This document shows positions 1 to 8,347 of a stretch of DNA of 47,581 nucleotides, in pieces; positions within the stretch are counted from its first letter, which is position 1, and each line of letters starts with the position of its first letter. The DNA is from Bradyrhizobium sp. BR 10289 (GTDB lineage Bacteria; Pseudomonadota; Alphaproteobacteria; Rhizobiales; Xanthobacteraceae). Made by a program: the position numbers and the translations under genes. The notes below the pieces were generated by a model. The model saw nothing but the letters and a program-made list of their open reading frames with translations. It searched no databases and was not told the DNA's origin. The stretch covers positions 1-47,581 of the forward strand of contig NZ_JACOFR010000040.1 in NCBI RefSeq assembly GCF_019455385.1. The letters are read 5' to 3'.

Positions 1-692
1 GCCGCCGACCAGCGCGAGCGCAGATCGTGGAAATAGGGCTCGCCCGCCTCGATGCGGTGGTTGAGATCGGCATCGCAGGCATCCGCGCGCACCACCAGCA
101 CGTCGATCGGAAGGCCGACGCCAAGGTTGGAGCGCATAGTCGAGTCCATCGAGATCAGCCCGGTCTTCAGCGCCTCGTAGAGCTCGACGTCGTAATGCAT
201 GGCGCGGTCGAGCACCGGCTTGCCGTATTTGTGCTCGCCGATCTGCAGGTAGGGCGTGTCGGTGGTGCACTCGATGAAATTGCCGGCGGTGTAGACCATG
301 AACAGGCGCATCCGCGCGCCCTTGATCTGGCCGCCGAACAGGAAGGAGACGTCGAACGACACGTCCTCGGATTTCAGCGCCGGTCCTTCGGTCGCGTGCA
401 CCGCCCGGATCGCCCGGCCGATGCGCTGGGCCGCCTGGAACATGGTCGGCGCGTTCATCAGCGTCTCGATTTCGCCGGTGTTGGGGTCCTCGAGGCCTTC
501 GGTCAGCGTCGAGAGCACCGACTGGCTGATGGCGAGGTTGCCGGCGCTGGCGATCGCCATGATACGGTCGCCGGGCTTGGTGAAGATATGCAGCTTGCGG
601 AAGGTCGAGACGTTGTCGAGGCCGGCATTGGTGCGGGTATCGGCGATCATCACCAGACCGTCCCGAACCAGGATTCCGCAACAATAGGTCAT
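1..692 (-). CDS. Anbu proteasome-like Ntn-hydrolase (3' end outside window)
   Basis: This is a self-compartmentalising Ntn-hydrolase of the Anbu (ancestral beta subunit, COG3484) family, related to proteasome beta subunits and HslV. The protein begins MTYCCGILV, so removal of Met1 exposes Thr2 as the nucleophile. Asp18 (in ADTRTNAG) and Lys33 (in FRKLH) match the proteasome Thr-Asp-Lys catalytic set. About 230 residues are visible; the family is usually around 240-250, so only a short C-terminus lies beyond base 1. A GGGGACTGGAA stretch precedes the ATG. It is the last visible gene of a same-strand run that also holds the ATP-grasp, alpha-E and transglutaminase genes, its usual partners. Substrate and cellular role are unknown. 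Family assignment is firm. Confidence 0.93.
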   Translation of the reverse strand, partial: MTYCCGILVRDGLVMIADTRTNAGLDNVSTFRKLHIFTKPGDRIMAIASAGNLAISQSVLSTLTEGLEDPNTGEIETLMNAPTMFQAAQRIGRAIRAVHATEGPALKSEDVSFDVSFLFGGQIKGARMRLFMVYTAGNFIECTTDTPYLQIGEHKYGKPVLDRAMHYDVELYEALKTGLISMDSTMRSNLGVGLPIDVLVVRADACDADLNHRIEAGEPYFHDLRSRWSA

Positions 693-775
693 TTCCAGTC
701 CCCGAACGCGTTTGCGCGAAATTACTAGCCAATTTCGGGGACTACTCCAACCCCCGATTCCCGGGGGACGGGACC

Positions 776-1183
776 TCAATCCGCGGCATCGACGAGAAAC
801 GCCTGATCGACCGGCACGCCCAGCGCCGTGACCAGCCGGTTGGTCTCCGCGGCCATGCCGACGATGGCGAGCAGCTCGCCATATTCAGCCTCGCTCATGC
901 CCTTGGCGCGTGCGGCGGCGGTGTGGGAGTGGATGCAGTAGCTGCAGCCATGCGCGATCGACACCGCGACATAGAGCATCTCCTTGACCTTGGGATCGAG
1001 CGCGCCCGGCGCCATCACCTCCTTGATGCTCTCCCAGGTCCGCCGCAGCGTTTTCGGATCGTGCGCCAGCGCGCGCCAAAAATTGTTGACGAAGTCCGAC
1101 TTCCTGACCTTGCGGATATCGTCGAAGACGGCGCGCGCCTCGCTGGAGAGTTCATCGTCCGAAAGCAGTTTTACGGTCGCCAT
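776..1183 (-). CDS. AhpD-like carboxymuconolactone decarboxylase family protein
   Basis: This 135-residue protein has the AhpD/CMD fold signature. Cys80 and Cys83 form a CxxC (GCSYC) followed by His87, the redox pair and proton-relay histidine of alkylhydroperoxidase AhpD. It therefore probably acts as a small thiol peroxidase or disulfide reductant rather than a decarboxylase, since the CxxC is retained. The ATG has a GAGG about 7 bases upstream. It lies between the flavoprotein gene (54-base gap) and the Anbu gene (83-base gap), all on the minus strand, so co-transcription is likely. I do not recognise it as a normal member of Anbu operons; its natural partner may be the flavoprotein next to it. 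Physiological substrate unknown. Confidence 0.88.
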   Translation of the reverse strand: MATVKLLSDDELSSEARAVFDDIRKVRKSDFVNNFWRALAHDPKTLRRTWESIKEVMAPGALDPKVKEMLYVAVSIAHGCSYCIHSHTAAARAKGMSEAEYGELLAIVGMAAETNRLVTALGVPVDQAFLVDAAD

Positions 1184-1237
1184 GGGAGCCTCGCGGGGGT
1201 CGGGTGTGATCCCGCGAGTGTAGCATGGCTCGCGCGC

Positions 1238-2437
1238 TCAGCCGGCATCCCCAGCCGAGCGGCGCAAGGCGAGTTTGCCGACGTCGACATAATGCCGCTG
1301 CTGCGCGTGGGCGTGCTGGGCGCCGACGTGGAGGTCGCGCAGCCGCCGCTGCAGCGGCGAGCTGTCGTAGACCGCGCTGCTGCCGGCCAGACGGAAACAG
1401 GCATCGGCGATGCCGACGCAGGTCGTGGCGAGCCAGACCGCGGAACGGGCGCCCTCGATCATGAGGTCTTCGTCATTCAGCGTGCCGGCCAGCGCGCGGC
1501 GCCAGTGATGGGCGACCTGGGTCTCGTGATAGGCCTGCGCAGCCGCCAGATCGGCGGAAATCCGGCCGAGCTCGTACTGGAACGTCTCGGACTCCCGCAT
1601 CGGTGTCGCCGCATATAATTGCTGCCTTCCCGTATGGGCGAGCGCGAGCAGGTCATCGACGGCGCCCTCGGCGAGGCCCACCGACAATGCCCCGTGCACG
1701 ATTGGCGGCAAGTGCCGCAATGCCTGATAGAGCGGACCCGGCGTGCGCGGAGCAGCATCGATATCGAAGAAGTGGGTCTCGGGAACCACCCGTTCCTGCA
1801 GTGTGATGTGATGGCTGCCGGTGCCCTTGAGGCCCGCCGCGGACCATGTATCCTCGATCTCCCACTCGCGTGCCGGGAGTACGACGGCGCAAATCTGAGG
1901 CTTGCCCTGCGGACCGGGCACCGGCTCGCCATTTTCGGTGATAATGCAGAAGGCGCCCATCCAGTCGGCATGCGTGCAACCGCTCGCGAAGGGCCAGCGT
2001 CCCCTGACGCGATAGCCGTCCGCCACACGCTCTGCCGTTCCTCCCGGCTGGGATGAGCCGCAAATCGCCACGTCCGGGCCGGACTGATAGATCTGCTGGT
2101 ACAATTCAGGGCGGACCGCGGCAGCGATCAGGCTGCCGACGCCGGCCACGATCGAGATCCAGCCCATCGAGCCGTCAAGGCGGGTCATCGCCTTCATGAC
2201 CTCCACGCCATCGGGAAAATCGAGCTCCAGCCCGCCATGGCTTCGCGGCACGAACATGCGAAATAGCCCGATATATCTCAGCCGCGCCACAAGGTCGGGC
2301 GGCACGCGGCGCGCGGATTCGATCTCGGCGGCGCGGGCCTGGATCTCCGGAGCCAATTCCTTGATACCCGCGAAAATCTCCTCGAGGGGATCACGCAGTG
2401 GCAGCGAACGATTGCTGATTTTTTCTTGAAGCCGCAT
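1238..2437 (-). CDS. Acyl-CoA dehydrogenase-fold flavoprotein, probably a flavin-dependent monooxygenase (HsaA/DszC type)
   Basis: This protein of 399 residues shows the acyl-CoA dehydrogenase fold: a helical N-terminus with a PRSHGGLEL segment, a central beta domain with GRWPFASGC and GLKGTGSHH, and a helical C-terminal domain. The W-x-F-x-SG signature and the length are typical of the reduced-flavin monooxygenase branch (HsaA, DszC, HpaB-like), which uses FADH2 or FMNH2 from a separate reductase. No flavin reductase gene is nearby. I start at the ATG at 2437, which has AGAGG nine bases upstream; a TTG three codons earlier sits directly against that site. It lies between the transglutaminase and AhpD genes on the same strand. 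A true acyl-CoA dehydrogenase remains possible; the substrate cannot be read from sequence. Confidence 0.8.
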   Translation of the reverse strand: MRLQEKISNRSLPLRDPLEEIFAGIKELAPEIQARAAEIESARRVPPDLVARLRYIGLFRMFVPRSHGGLELDFPDGVEVMKAMTRLDGSMGWISIVAGVGSLIAAAVRPELYQQIYQSGPDVAICGSSQPGGTAERVADGYRVRGRWPFASGCTHADWMGAFCIITENGEPVPGPQGKPQICAVVLPAREWEIEDTWSAAGLKGTGSHHITLQERVVPETHFFDIDAAPRTPGPLYQALRHLPPIVHGALSVGLAEGAVDDLLALAHTGRQQLYAATPMRESETFQYELGRISADLAAAQAYHETQVAHHWRRALAGTLNDEDLMIEGARSAVWLATTCVGIADACFRLAGSSAVYDSSPLQRRLRDLHVGAQHAHAQQRHYVDVGKLALRRSAGDAG

Positions 2438-2539
2438 TGGTCTCAACCTCTGTTGCGGAGACGGATCGCAAGAGAGAGGTTGACGAGACGGCGCTACGGC
2501 GCGGTTTCAGCGCGGCGGTCGTCGGCTACGGCTGTAACG

Positions 2540-3388
2540 CTAGCTCTGCCGCTGGGATTGCGACTGCGATTGCCCGCCGCGGCCGGCCTGGTCGACCTTG
2601 ACCGCAACCGTCAGCGTCTCCGCGCCGCCGCCGTAACGGGTGCCGCGCACCGGGGCCGCGCCGAGATAGTCGAGTCCGATCGCGACGCGGACATGGGCAT
2701 CGGTGGCGCAGATGGAGTTGGCGGGATCGAAGCCGACCCAGCCGAGATCAGGCACGTAAGCTTCGGCCCAGGCATGGCCGGCGTCCTGGTGCACCGTGCC
2801 GTCGGAGCGCAGGAAATGGCCGGAGACGAAGCGCGCCGGCACGCCGCCGGTGCGGGCGCAGGCGATGAAGATATGCGCGTAGTCCTGGCAGACGCCGCGC
2901 TTGAGCGTGAACGCCTCTGCCGCCGACGTGCCGCTGTTGGTCGGGTCCTCGTCGAAGGTCATGTGGTCGCTGATCTCGCTCATCAGCGTGTGTAGGAAGC
3001 CGAGCGTGTCGTTCTCGGCCTCGCTGCGCAGCTGACGTGCAACGGCCATCATCGCGGGATTGACGGTGGTGAGGTCGGTGGCGCGCAGGAACATGCCGGC
3101 GGGAAAACGCTCGTCGGCACCGCGCAGCACGCCACCGGTGTCGTGGGTCTCGATCAGGCCTTCGGCGGTGATCTTGATGTCGGCGACGGGGCCGCAGGAC
3201 AGCACATGGGTGACGTTGCCGAAGGCGTCCTCATGGGTGTCGAGCTTGGTGTCGGTGGAGACGTCGATCTGCCACTCAGCCACATATTGCCCGTCATGGC
3301 TGCCTGGCGTCATGCGCAGGATCTGGATCACGCTGGTGGCCGGCGGCTCGTAGCGGTAGGTCGTGGTGTGCTGGATTCGCAGGCGCAT
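2540..3388 (-). CDS. Transglutaminase-like cysteine protease of the Anbu/ATP-grasp operon
   Basis: This protein of 282 residues has an N-terminal beta-rich transglutaminase N domain beginning MRLRIQHTTTYRY, followed by a transglutaminase/protease-like core. The catalytic triad is visible as Cys167 (GVCQDYAH), His205 (GHAWAEAYV) and Asp221 (GFDPAN). The family (COG1305) normally hydrolyses or forms amide bonds and is cytoplasmic when no signal peptide is present, as here. The C-terminus ends in a Gln/Ser-rich tail with QSQSQSQ, which looks like local repeat slippage. It lies 60 bases after the alpha-E gene on the same strand. In the published amidoligase genomics, this transglutaminase is predicted to cleave or edit products of the neighbouring ATP-grasp enzyme. 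Confidence 0.92.
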   Translation of the reverse strand: MRLRIQHTTTYRYEPPATSVIQILRMTPGSHDGQYVAEWQIDVSTDTKLDTHEDAFGNVTHVLSCGPVADIKITAEGLIETHDTGGVLRGADERFPAGMFLRATDLTTVNPAMMAVARQLRSEAENDTLGFLHTLMSEISDHMTFDEDPTNSGTSAAEAFTLKRGVCQDYAHIFIACARTGGVPARFVSGHFLRSDGTVHQDAGHAWAEAYVPDLGWVGFDPANSICATDAHVRVAIGLDYLGAAPVRGTRYGGGAETLTVAVKVDQAGRGGQSQSQSQRQS

Positions 3389-3448
3389 GGTGTTTTGATT
3401 CCGTCGTTCCGGGTTCGCGCGGCGCGCGCCTCGGAACGACCGCGTGTC

Positions 3449-4393
3449 TCAGATCAAATACTGCTTCGTGATGATTTCGCCCAGCCTGGAATTGTCCGCG
3501 ATGAATTCCTGAATGAATTCATGCACGCCATGCTGGAAAATGTCGTTCATATTGCTGTGTTCGAGCCGGTTGCGGATGCCGCGGGCGTGGCGCTGGGCCG
3601 GGCCCTGGCGGCCATAGGCGACGCCGATCTGGTCGAGATTGCGCGTGAGATTCTCGTAGCAGCTCGCCAGCGAGCGCGGCAGCGTGCCGTTGAGGATCAG
3701 GAGATCGGCGACCAGCCAGGGTTTCAGCGTCTCGCGATAAACCCAGTGATAGGCCGTGAGCGCCGAGACCGAGCGCAGGATCGAGCTCCACTGGTAGAAG
3801 TCGAGCGGCCCGCCGACATGCTCTTCCTCGGGCAGCAGCACATGATACTTGACGTCGAGGATGCGCGCGGTGTTGTCGGCGCGCTCCAGATGCAGGCCGA
3901 GCCGCGAGAACCAATAGGCGTCGTTGCGCAGCATGGTCCGGTAGGCCGAGCCGTCGAAGCGCAGCGAGGTCTCCTGCACGAAGCGCAGGAATTTTGCGAG
4001 GTCCTCGCGCGTGGATGTCCCCTTGCTCCAGACCTCCTGCAATTCGATCCAGGCCGAGTTGATGGTGTCCCACATCTCGCTGGTGAGCGCGGTGCGCACC
4101 GAGCGCGAGTTCAGCCGCGCCGCCTCGATGCAGTTGCGGATCGAGGAGGGGTTATCGGCCGAGAAGGAGAGATAGTCGACGACGTTGCGTTCGTTGGCTT
4201 CCTCATAGGTCTGATAGAAGCTGCTGGCGACGCCCGCGGTGAGCAGCGCCGAGTCCCATTCGTTGGTCTTGCCGATATAGGCGGCGGGAAGCGCGGTGAC
4301 GCGCAGCGTCGCATCGATGGTGCGTGCGAGATACTCGGCCCGTTCGACGTAGCGGGCGAGCCAGTAGAGGTTTTCGGCGGTACGCGACAGCAT
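3449..4393 (-). CDS. Alpha-E domain protein (DUF403)
   Basis: This protein of 314 residues is almost entirely helical and begins MLSRTAENLYWLARYVERAE, the hallmark opening of the alpha-E (DUF403, COG2307) family. No catalytic residues are known for the family; it accompanies circularly permuted ATP-grasp proteins and is thought to be a partner subunit or scaffold. Only four bases separate it from the stop of the ATP-grasp gene upstream, which implies translational coupling and a complex with that protein. Cytoplasmic by lack of signal peptide or membrane segment. Function beyond the operon association is unknown; identity is secure. Confidence 0.92.
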   Translation of the reverse strand: MLSRTAENLYWLARYVERAEYLARTIDATLRVTALPAAYIGKTNEWDSALLTAGVASSFYQTYEEANERNVVDYLSFSADNPSSIRNCIEAARLNSRSVRTALTSEMWDTINSAWIELQEVWSKGTSTREDLAKFLRFVQETSLRFDGSAYRTMLRNDAYWFSRLGLHLERADNTARILDVKYHVLLPEEEHVGGPLDFYQWSSILRSVSALTAYHWVYRETLKPWLVADLLILNGTLPRSLASCYENLTRNLDQIGVAYGRQGPAQRHARGIRNRLEHSNMNDIFQHGVHEFIQEFIADNSRLGEIITKQYLI

Positions 4394-4397
4394 CTCT

Positions 4398-5816
4398 CTA
4401 CTCGTCCAGAATCCAGGTGTCTTTGGTGCCGCCGCCCTGGCTCGAATTCACCACCAGGGAGCCTTCCTTCAGCGCGACACGGGTCAATCCGCCCGGCACG
4501 ATCGTCGTGGTCTTGCTACCGGTGAGCACGAAGGGGCGAAGATCGACGTGGCGCGGCGCAAGGCCTGACGCCGTGCAGGTCGGACAGGTCGAGAGCGCCA
4601 GCGTCGGCTGGGCGATGAAACCTTCCGGCTCGCGCTTGAGCTTTTCGCGGAACGCCTCGATCGTCGCCTTGGTTGCGGCGGGGCCGATCAGCATGCCGTA
4701 ACCGCCGGAGCCGTGCACTTCCTTGACGACGAGATCGCCGAGATGGTCGAGCACATAGGCCAGATCCTTCGGTTCGCGGCAGCGCCAGGTCTGCACGTTC
4801 TTCAGGATCGGCTCCTCGCCGAGGTAGAATTTCACGATTTCCGGCATATAGGAGTAGATCGCCTTGTCGTCGGCGATGCCGGTGCCGACGGCGTTGGCGA
4901 GCGTGATGTTGCCGGCGGCATAGGCCGACATCAGCCCGGGCACGCCCAGCGCCGAGTCGGGACGGAAGGTGAGGGGATCGAGGAAGTCGTCGTCGAGGCG
5001 GCGATAGATCACGTCGACCCGTTTCACCCCTTCCGTCGTCCGCATGAACACTTCGTTGTTCTTGACGATGAGGTCGCGGCCCTCGACCAACTCGATGCCG
5101 AGCTTGTCGGCGAGGAAGGAGTGCTCGTAATAGGCGGAGTTGTAGACGCCCGGCGTGAGCAGGGCGACTGTCGGCTCGCTGGAGGCGCTGTGCGGCGCGA
5201 CCGAACGTAAGGCCGCAAGCAGCTCGTCCGGATAGCGCTCGACCGGCGCCACCTTGTGGCGGGCGAACAGATCCGGAAACAGCCGCATCATGATCTCGCG
5301 GTTTTCCAGCATATAGGACACGCCCGACGGGGTGCGGGCGTTGTCCTCGAGCACGATGAAGTCGTCGGCGTCGACCCGGATGATGTCGATGCCGGCGATG
5401 TGCACGTAGACGTCGTGCGGCACCTGCTGGCCGTTCATCTCTGGCCGGAACACCGGGTTCTGGAAGATCAGGTCGTCGGGCACGACCTCGGCGCGGAGGA
5501 TGTCGCGGCCGTGATAGACGTCGCGCAGGAACATGTTCAGCGCCTTGACGCGCTGCTTGAGCCCCTTTTCGAGCAGCGCCCATTCCTTGCCGGACATGAT
5601 CCGGGGGATCACGTCGAACGGGATCAGGCGCTCGGTGGACTCGGAATCGCCGTAGACCGCGAAGGTGATGCCGATCCGGCGAAACAGCAGCTCGGCTTCC
5701 TGGCGGCGATATTCGAGCGCCTCGGGAGGCGTCTCCTTGAGCCAGCGCGCCAGCTCCTGATAGGCGGGGCGAAGGTCCCCGCCGGGAATATTCATTTCAT
5801 CAAACGCGACTGCCAT
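4398..5816 (-). CDS. Circularly permuted ATP-grasp protein (DUF404/DUF407)
   Basis: This protein of 472 residues belongs to the circularly permuted type 2 ATP-grasp family (COG2308). It is predicted to ligate an amino or carboxyl group with ATP hydrolysis to form an amide or peptide bond. Characteristic stretches are RLIPFDVIPRIM near residue 75, NARTPSGVSYMLENR in the middle and VVKEVHGSGGYGML near the C-terminus. The reading frame stays open for 47 codons upstream, but I start at MAVAFDEMN (5816) because family members begin there and the upstream part looks non-coding. It is the first gene of the minus-strand run, followed after four bases by alpha-E. The peptide or metabolite it makes is not known. 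Confidence 0.92.
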   Translation of the reverse strand: MAVAFDEMNIPGGDLRPAYQELARWLKETPPEALEYRRQEAELLFRRIGITFAVYGDSESTERLIPFDVIPRIMSGKEWALLEKGLKQRVKALNMFLRDVYHGRDILRAEVVPDDLIFQNPVFRPEMNGQQVPHDVYVHIAGIDIIRVDADDFIVLEDNARTPSGVSYMLENREIMMRLFPDLFARHKVAPVERYPDELLAALRSVAPHSASSEPTVALLTPGVYNSAYYEHSFLADKLGIELVEGRDLIVKNNEVFMRTTEGVKRVDVIYRRLDDDFLDPLTFRPDSALGVPGLMSAYAAGNITLANAVGTGIADDKAIYSYMPEIVKFYLGEEPILKNVQTWRCREPKDLAYVLDHLGDLVVKEVHGSGGYGMLIGPAATKATIEAFREKLKREPEGFIAQPTLALSTCPTCTASGLAPRHVDLRPFVLTGSKTTTIVPGGLTRVALKEGSLVVNSSQGGGTKDTWILDE

Positions 5817-6094
5817 AGATCCCGACTTGTCTCCGCAAGGCGTTGCGCCAATGGACAGGCCGAGAGGTCCAGGTGCAGACCGCAACGTCCTGTGGCCATG
5901 CGGCAAGAGTGCATGACTTTCATGTGGTAGCAAGGGCCGGGCCAGCGCGATAAGCATGGACTGGCAGGATTTACCGGGGATGGCCGGCAGCTTGCCTGAA
6001 AAAATGGCTGAGGACTGCTTATTTCGGCAGCAAAACCGCGTGACTTCAACGCGTTACCTCGGCAAAGTCGGGACAGAGGTGAGGGACTTAAGGC

Positions 6095-6832
6095 ATGAGC
6101 GAGATCGTTACGGCGGGCATTCTGGTCATCGGGGATGAAATCCTGTCCGGCCGGACCAAGGACAAGAACATCGGCTTCATCGCCGAATACCTCACCAATA
6201 TCGGCATCGACCTAAAGGAAGTCCGGGTCGTCTCCGACGACGAGGCCGACATCATCGCAGCGTTGGATGCACTGCGGCATCGCTACACCTATGTCTTCAC
6301 CACCGGCGGCATCGGGCCGACCCATGACGACATCACCGCCGACGCCGTCGCCAAGGCGTTCGGAGTTGGCATCGATCACCACCCCGAGGTGGTTGCCCGT
6401 TTTAGGGAGCGCTGGAGCGAGCAGGACCTCAACGAGGCGCGCCTGCGCATGGCCCGCATCCCCGACGGCGCCGAGCTGATCCAGAGCGCGACCATCCTCG
6501 CGCCCGGCTTCAAGATCGGCAATGTCATCGTCATGGCCGGCGTGCCCTCGATCATGCAGGCGATGATGGACATCGTCGCGCCCAAGCTGAAATCGGGCGT
6601 GCGCATGCTGTCCGAATCGGTTCGCGCCAATGCGCGGGAAGGCGACATCGGCGGCCCGCTGCGGGCGATTGCGGCGGCTCACCCGGACACGATCATCGGC
6701 AGCTATCCCTTCACCGACGAGGAGCAGAAGCCCAACACCAATCTGGTGGTGCGCTCGCGCGACCCGGAGAAGCTGGCAGCAGCGATGGCGGCGGTGAAAG
6801 AAATGCTGGCGGGCTTGAACATCACCCGGTAG
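6095..6832 (+). CDS. CinA-type competence/damage-inducible protein A (MoCF-domain protein)
   Basis: This 245-residue protein comprises only the molybdopterin-binding (MoCF, MogA-like) domain of the CinA family; the C-terminal nicotinamide-nucleotide amidohydrolase (PncC) domain of full CinA is absent. Visible signatures are GILVIGDEILSGRTKDKN near the N-terminus, the TTGGIGPTHDDIT loop near residues 68-80 and a MAGVPSIMQ segment. In full CinA this domain has ADP-ribose pyrophosphatase activity that feeds NMN salvage. Whether the single-domain form does the same is inference. An AAGG lies just upstream of the ATG. The 278-base region on its left is shared with the divergent ATP-grasp operon and must contain both promoters; I could not fix their elements. 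Confidence 0.88.
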   Translation: MSEIVTAGILVIGDEILSGRTKDKNIGFIAEYLTNIGIDLKEVRVVSDDEADIIAALDALRHRYTYVFTTGGIGPTHDDITADAVAKAFGVGIDHHPEVVARFRERWSEQDLNEARLRMARIPDGAELIQSATILAPGFKIGNVIVMAGVPSIMQAMMDIVAPKLKSGVRMLSESVRANAREGDIGGPLRAIAAAHPDTIIGSYPFTDEEQKPNTNLVVRSRDPEKLAAAMAAVKEMLAGLNITR

Positions 6833-6871
6833 CTAGGAAAGTTGCCGGACGATGATTGGCAGGAGAGGACG

Positions 6872-7399
6872 ATGGGCGGTGAAGCACCGGAATTGAGCGC
6901 GCAGGAGCGGGCCGGCAAGGCCTTTCCGGTGTCCTGGGACCAGTTCCACCGGGATTGCCGGGCGCTGACCTGGCGCCTCAACGAGGTCGGCCCGTTTCAC
7001 GCGGTGATCGCGATCACGCGCGGCGGGCTGGTGCCGGCCGCGATCGTGGCGCGCGAGCTCGGGGTGCGTGTGATCGACACGGTCTGTATCGCCAGCTACG
7101 ACCACAACAAGCAGGGTGAGCTCCAGGTCCTCAAGGGCATTTCCGAGCAGGCGATGAAGCTCGGCGGCGGCACCGGCAAGGGGCTGCTGATCGTCGACGA
7201 CCTCGTCGACACCGGCAAGACCGGTAGAATGGTGCGCGAGATGCTGCCGGACGCGCATTTCGCCACCGTCTACGCCAAGCCGAAGGGCCGTCCGCTGGTC
7301 GACACCTTCATCACCGAAGTGTCGCAGGACACCTGGATCTTCTTCCCCTGGGACACCGCGCTGTCCTACCACCCGCCGCTCCGCGACGGGGCTGCGTGA
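6872..7399 (+). CDS. gpt: Xanthine phosphoribosyltransferase
   Basis: This 175-residue type I phosphoribosyltransferase transfers phosphoribose from PRPP to xanthine or guanine in purine salvage. The PRPP-binding motif LLIVDDLVDTGKT is intact, and the ITRGGLVPA and CIASYDHNKQGELQVLK segments closely match E. coli Gpt. The protein has an N-terminal extension of about 20 residues compared with E. coli Gpt. I start at the ATG at 6872, which has AGGAG seven to eight bases upstream; a TTG ten codons earlier lacks such a site. It begins 39 bases after the CinA-type gene, so the two are probably co-transcribed, linking two nucleotide-salvage functions. A long palindrome follows its stop and may end the transcript. 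Confidence 0.92.
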   Translation: MGGEAPELSAQERAGKAFPVSWDQFHRDCRALTWRLNEVGPFHAVIAITRGGLVPAAIVARELGVRVIDTVCIASYDHNKQGELQVLKGISEQAMKLGGGTGKGLLIVDDLVDTGKTGRMVREMLPDAHFATVYAKPKGRPLVDTFITEVSQDTWIFFPWDTALSYHPPLRDGAA

Positions 7400-7409
7400 C
7401 GGTGTTCGT

Positions 7410-7484
7410 CATTGCGAGCGAAGCGAAGCAATCCAGAAATGTGTCCGCGGAAATAGTCTGGATTGCTTCGCTTCGCTCGCAATG
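7410..7484. repeat. Perfect 27-bp palindromic intergenic repeat
   Basis: Bases 7410-7436 and 7458-7484 are exact reverse complements over 27 bases, separated by 21 bases. The arms read cattgcgagcgaagcgaag onward. A degenerate copy of the same family lies at 46167-46235. The element sits 10 bases after the gpt stop and ends 15 bases before the next start codon. It resembles the dispersed palindromes common between Bradyrhizobium genes. It could form a strong hairpin in RNA and act as a terminator or mRNA stabiliser. Confidence 0.85.
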
Positions 7485-7499
7485 ATGGGCGGAGGCTCC

Positions 7500-8117
7500 A
7501 TGCCCCTGCAAAACCGCGTCACGCCCACCGGCGAGATCATTGCCACGCCACATCGCGGCATGTTCACCGGCAATCGCGGCATCATCCACGATCCCGCGAC
7601 CAAGACCCTGCTGAAAAAGCGCTGGTCATCGCCGGCCTGGATCACCTGCCTGTGCGAATTCCGCGGATGGCGGCGCCCGGTGATGGCGCGCCGAAGCTGG
7701 ACCGAGCTGTTCTTCCTCGACGAAGCCACCGCGTTTGCGGCCGGTCACCGGCCCTGCTTCTTCTGCCGCCGCGACGATGCCAAGCGCTTTCGCGCGGCGT
7801 GGGAGAAAGGCAACGGTGTGAGCGACGTCAGTGCGAAGGCGATGGATGCCGTGCTGCATCGCGAGCGCCTCGATCGCGCCAAGAAGCGGCTGCACGCGCT
7901 GCCGATGCCGTTGGCAGAATTGCCCAACGGCGCGATGTTGCAGCAGGGCGACGAGAGTTTTCTGGTCGTGCAGGGCAGGACGCTGTTGTGGTCGTTCGCC
8001 GGCTACACCGCGCATGCCGACGCCCCCGATGATCCGATGTTGCTGACGCCACCCTCGACGCTGCGCGCGATCATCGCCGGATATCAGCCGGCGCTGCATC
8101 CGACCGCGCGCAGCTAG
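7500..8117 (+). CDS. Conserved protein of unknown function with a CFFC motif
   Basis: This protein of 205 residues has no domain whose function I can name; similar proteins occur as conserved hypotheticals in Bradyrhizobium. It opens MPLQNRVTPTGEI and contains the segment RGMFTGNRGIIHDP. Near residue 82 it has HRPCFFCRRDDAKRF, a CxxC that could bind a metal but has no second cysteine pair close by. The start at 7500 has GGAGG four bases upstream, tight but better than the in-frame ATG at 7482 inside the palindrome. The reading frame overlaps the stop of the convergent small exported protein by four bases. It has no signal peptide or membrane segment, so is probably cytoplasmic. Function unknown. 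Confidence 0.8.
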   Translation: MPLQNRVTPTGEIIATPHRGMFTGNRGIIHDPATKTLLKKRWSSPAWITCLCEFRGWRRPVMARRSWTELFFLDEATAFAAGHRPCFFCRRDDAKRFRAAWEKGNGVSDVSAKAMDAVLHRERLDRAKKRLHALPMPLAELPNGAMLQQGDESFLVVQGRTLLWSFAGYTAHADAPDDPMLLTPPSTLRAIIAGYQPALHPTARS

Positions 8118-8347
8118 CGCAGCGGTTTTCCTTCTTGATCCACCGTCGTCCGCGCATCGCGCAGGGCCCATTCGCGGATGATTTGGCGGCAGCGGGTCAG
8201 CTCGGCTTCGGTCGCGGCATTGGCATCCTTCGATGCACGCTCCACCATCGCCTTGCAACTCAGCAGCACGGAGCGATCCTCCGCGCGCGCCGACGCCGCG
8301 GCCGCGACGAGTGTCGCGACCATGATCACCCGAGGGATCACCGCCAT
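8114..8347 (-). CDS. Small exported protein of unknown function
   Basis: The 77-residue product begins with a likely Sec signal peptide (hydrophobic core IMVATLVAAAA, cleavage near ARA-ED at residue 23), leaving a mature chain of about 54 residues. The mature part has two cysteines (SCKAM and TRCRQII) that could form a disulfide in the periplasm. Its ATG overlaps the TGA of the upstream MetE-like gene as ATGA-type junction (one shared base), so translation is probably coupled. It converges on the conserved protein at 7500-8117, overlapping by four bases. No family recognised. Confidence 0.72.
   Translation of the reverse strand: MAVIPRVIMVATLVAAAASARAEDRSVLLSCKAMVERASKDANAATEAELTRCRQIIREWALRDARTTVDQEGKPLR

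Noticed and set aside
27..728. Long plus-strand open frame opposite the Anbu gene
   Set aside because: It is antisense to a clear family member and its Arg/His-rich composition is typical of high-GC shadow frames.
3143..4525. 460-codon plus-strand frame opposite the alpha-E and transglutaminase genes
   Set aside because: It mirrors the codon pattern of the real minus-strand genes and resembles no protein family.
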